A DNA stretch of 44,017 bases, taken from positions 1 to 44,017 of the forward strand of contig JAHHRA010000015.1 of assembly GCA_020026055.1 (NCBI GenBank), in the 5' to 3' direction. The notes beneath the pieces are model-generated. The model saw nothing but the letters and a program-made list of their open reading frames with translations. It ran no database searches and was not told the origin of the DNA. The DNA is from Actinobacillus sp. Its GTDB lineage: Bacteria; Pseudomonadota; Gammaproteobacteria; Enterobacterales; Pasteurellaceae. Both the position numbers and the translations under genes were made by a program. Below, piece by piece: positions 42,125-44,017 of the stretch; within the stretch, counting starts at the first letter, position 1, and each line of letters starts with the position of its first letter.

Positions 42125-44017
42125 TTTCTAAGCCGCCTATACGGCGGTTAACAAATTTATAAAATATTAATATCAATCACAAAATTTCTAAGCCGCCTAT
42201 ACGGCGGTTAACCCAATGTGGTTATTTTGTGCTAGAATTGGGTTTTTCTAAGCCGCCTATACGGCGTTTAACAATGGTGTATGGATGAATGCAACATCTG
42301 TATGATTTCTAAGCCGCCTATACGGCGGTTAACTGCTAGCTACGTGAGTCCAGAAAAGACGGATTTTTCTAAGCCGCCTATACGGCGGTTAACGCTTTAT
42401 TCATTAAAAATGGACAAAGTGCTTCGTTTCTAAGCCGCCTATACGGCGGTTAACTGCACGGCAGTAAATATTTCAGCCAGTGGCGATTTCTAAGCCGCCT
42501 ATACGGCGGTTAACTTGGTTTAAAAGCAGTGGGTGGAGCTGTTTCTTTTCTAAGCCGCCTATACGGCGGTTAACCTTTCAAAGAAGCGGCAGAGAATGGC
42601 TGGGTTGTTTCTAAGCCGCCTATACGGCGGTTAACCTCTAATCATTGCATAGCCTTCAGGGTTATATTTTCTAAGCCGCCTATACGGCGGTTAACCATAA
42701 TAGTCTCTCTCTTCTTATTTTTAAAATTTTCTAAGCCGCCTATACGGCGGTTAACGCAATTGGGAACGGGCAAGACTCAGTTGTGATTTTCTAAGCCGCC
42801 TATACGGCGGTTAACAAATGTTTACTGGTCTATTTTCATTAGCAACATTTCTAAGCCGCCTATACGGCGGTTAACTGTCGGTTGTTGCTACCTGCCCCAA
42901 TTTTGCTTTTCTAAGCCGCCTATACGGCGGTTAACTGCCAATTGGTGCAACAGGATTAAAGCAATTGTTTCTAAGCCGCCTATACGGCGGCTAACCAAAG
43001 CGGTATGCTCAGAAGTATCCAAATTTTTTTCTAAGCCGCCTATACGGCGGTTAACCTGAACACATATTAATCGTCAATCTCAATATGTTTCTAAGCCGCC
43101 TATACGGCGGTTAACTTGTAAAAACGCACACGCTACTACAGCCAAATTTTCTAAGCCGCCTATACGGCGGTTAACTGGCTGTCTAAGTCTGGGCAAGCCA
43201 AAATGCGTTTCTAAGCCGCCTATACGGCGGTTAACTCTACATTAACGGCGAAAACAAATCCTCATTATTTCTAAGCCGCCTATACGGCGGTTAACGTCGC
43301 CAGTAGCCATTCACTGATGGCGGATAATTTCTAAGCCGCCTATACGGCGGTTAACGACACTTATATTTATTAAAATCAAATATATATTTTCTAAACCGCC
43401 TATACGGCGGTTAACCAGGCATATGTGCTTTTATGTAGATTTCGCAATTTCTAAGCCGCCTATACGGCGGTTAACATTGCTAAACCGAAAAAAACGCACA
43501 GCGGGGCTTTCTAAGCCGCCTATACGGCGGTTAACGTCTTTTTCTTCCATCATTTCCCCTTGATTTATTTCTAAGCCGCCTATACGGCGGTTAACTTTTC
43601 TCAATCTCCAAAACGTCTGGAAAGTGCTTTCTAAGCCGCCTATACGGCGGTTAACAAAAAAATACCATGGCAGACCTCAATACGGTATTTTCTAAGCCGC
43701 CTATACGGCGGTTAACTATCTTTTTTGCTTTCTTTTTGAGCAATCACTGTTTCTAAGCCGCCTATACGGCGGTTAACTGCAAATGGCGTTGCTTGCAGGT
43801 AGGGCGAAATTTCTAAGCCGCCTATACGGCGGTTAACCCGCTGCCTTTTCAAGGGCAAAAGAGATTTTGTTTCTAAGCCGCCTATACGGCGGTTAACAGC
43901 TTTTTTTATTGTTTGTGATGTGCCAAAAATTTCTAAGCCGCCTATACGGCGGTTAACTGAAAAATATGTTTTATAACTTCCAACTTTACTTTCTAAGCCG
44001 CCTATACGGCGGTTAAC
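42125..44017 (-). CRISPR. Type I-F CRISPR array, 32 repeats in view
   Basis: Repeats of 28 bases recur every 60-61 bases from 42125 to the last base of the window; I count 32 repeats and 31 spacers. Spacers are 32 nt, except five of 33 nt (after repeats 3, 5, 8, 26 and 27). In the transcribed (minus) sense each repeat starts GTTAAC, has the stem CCGCC/GGCGG around GTATA and ends CTTAGAAA, the type I-F plan with its 8-nt 5' handle. Three repeats carry one substitution: number 3 (42245), 15 (42968) and 22 (43388). By this orientation the trailer end is at 42125 and the leader lies right of 44017. No cas gene is in the window. Confidence 0.97.

Noticed and set aside
42121..42184. Left end of the CRISPR array as the leader side
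   Set aside because: The repeat sense (GTTAAC...CTTAGAAA on the minus strand) puts the leader at the right, and the left flank is a phage gene, not an AT-rich leader.
42998..43006. AAAGCGGT strings (also at 41319 and 41967) as DNA uptake signals
   Set aside because: They occur only in the phage remnant and a spacer, are incomplete and are absent from the core genes.

Overview
The window is AT-rich gammaproteobacterial chromosome. Gene content and order (rsmC-holD-rimI, ftsK-lolA-rarA-serS, yciO-rluB, rpsB-tsf) and protein signatures (for example GARNGVHIINLEK and FVIGAD in ribosomal protein S2) fit Pasteurellaceae best, with Orbaceae as the alternative. I saw no convincing Haemophilus- or Actinobacillus-type uptake signal sequences in the housekeeping part, so genus is left open.

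Layout. (1) 1-14100: a complete myo-inositol catabolic locus. A leftward operon iolC(DUF2090 fusion)-iolD-iolE-iolB-RpiR regulator-iolG-iolA diverges from a rightward operon encoding an inositol-type ABC importer (binding protein, double ATPase, permease) and a second inositol dehydrogenase. Uptake, oxidation (IolG), dehydration (IolE), ring opening (IolD), isomerisation (IolB), phosphorylation and aldol cleavage (IolC fusion) and malonate-semialdehyde oxidation (IolA) are all present. (2) 14100-26000: housekeeping genes thrS, hemG, ybaK, tsf, rpsB, an unlisted 59-residue lipoprotein, ppiD, rsmC, holD, rimI, acpP, dsbC and yciO. Two recognisable regulatory leaders occur here: an anticodon-like operator plus attenuator before thrS, and the S2 leader before rpsB. 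(3) 26000-40100: rluB, ftsK, lolA, rarA, serS, a decayed DUF4431-like secreted-protein gene, fhs, smpB, tRNA-Ser(UGA), lon with a clear heat-shock promoter, and mscS. (4) 40447-42124: a Mu-like prophage remnant on the minus strand: the 3' part of a gpF-type head protein with a PBECR2-like nuclease tail, a compact structured RNA candidate of about 100 nt, and a gpG-type gene whose reading continues, after a frameshift, into a second PBECR-like domain. (5) 42125-44017: a type I-F CRISPR array (32 repeats and 31 spacers in view) running off the right edge. It reads on the minus strand, so its leader, and probably the cas genes, lie beyond the window.

The least explained items are the structured RNA between the phage F and G genes, the abutment of the CRISPR trailer end on the truncated F gene, and the layered leader of thrS. 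All coordinates were read by eye, and functions are inferred from motifs without database searches.
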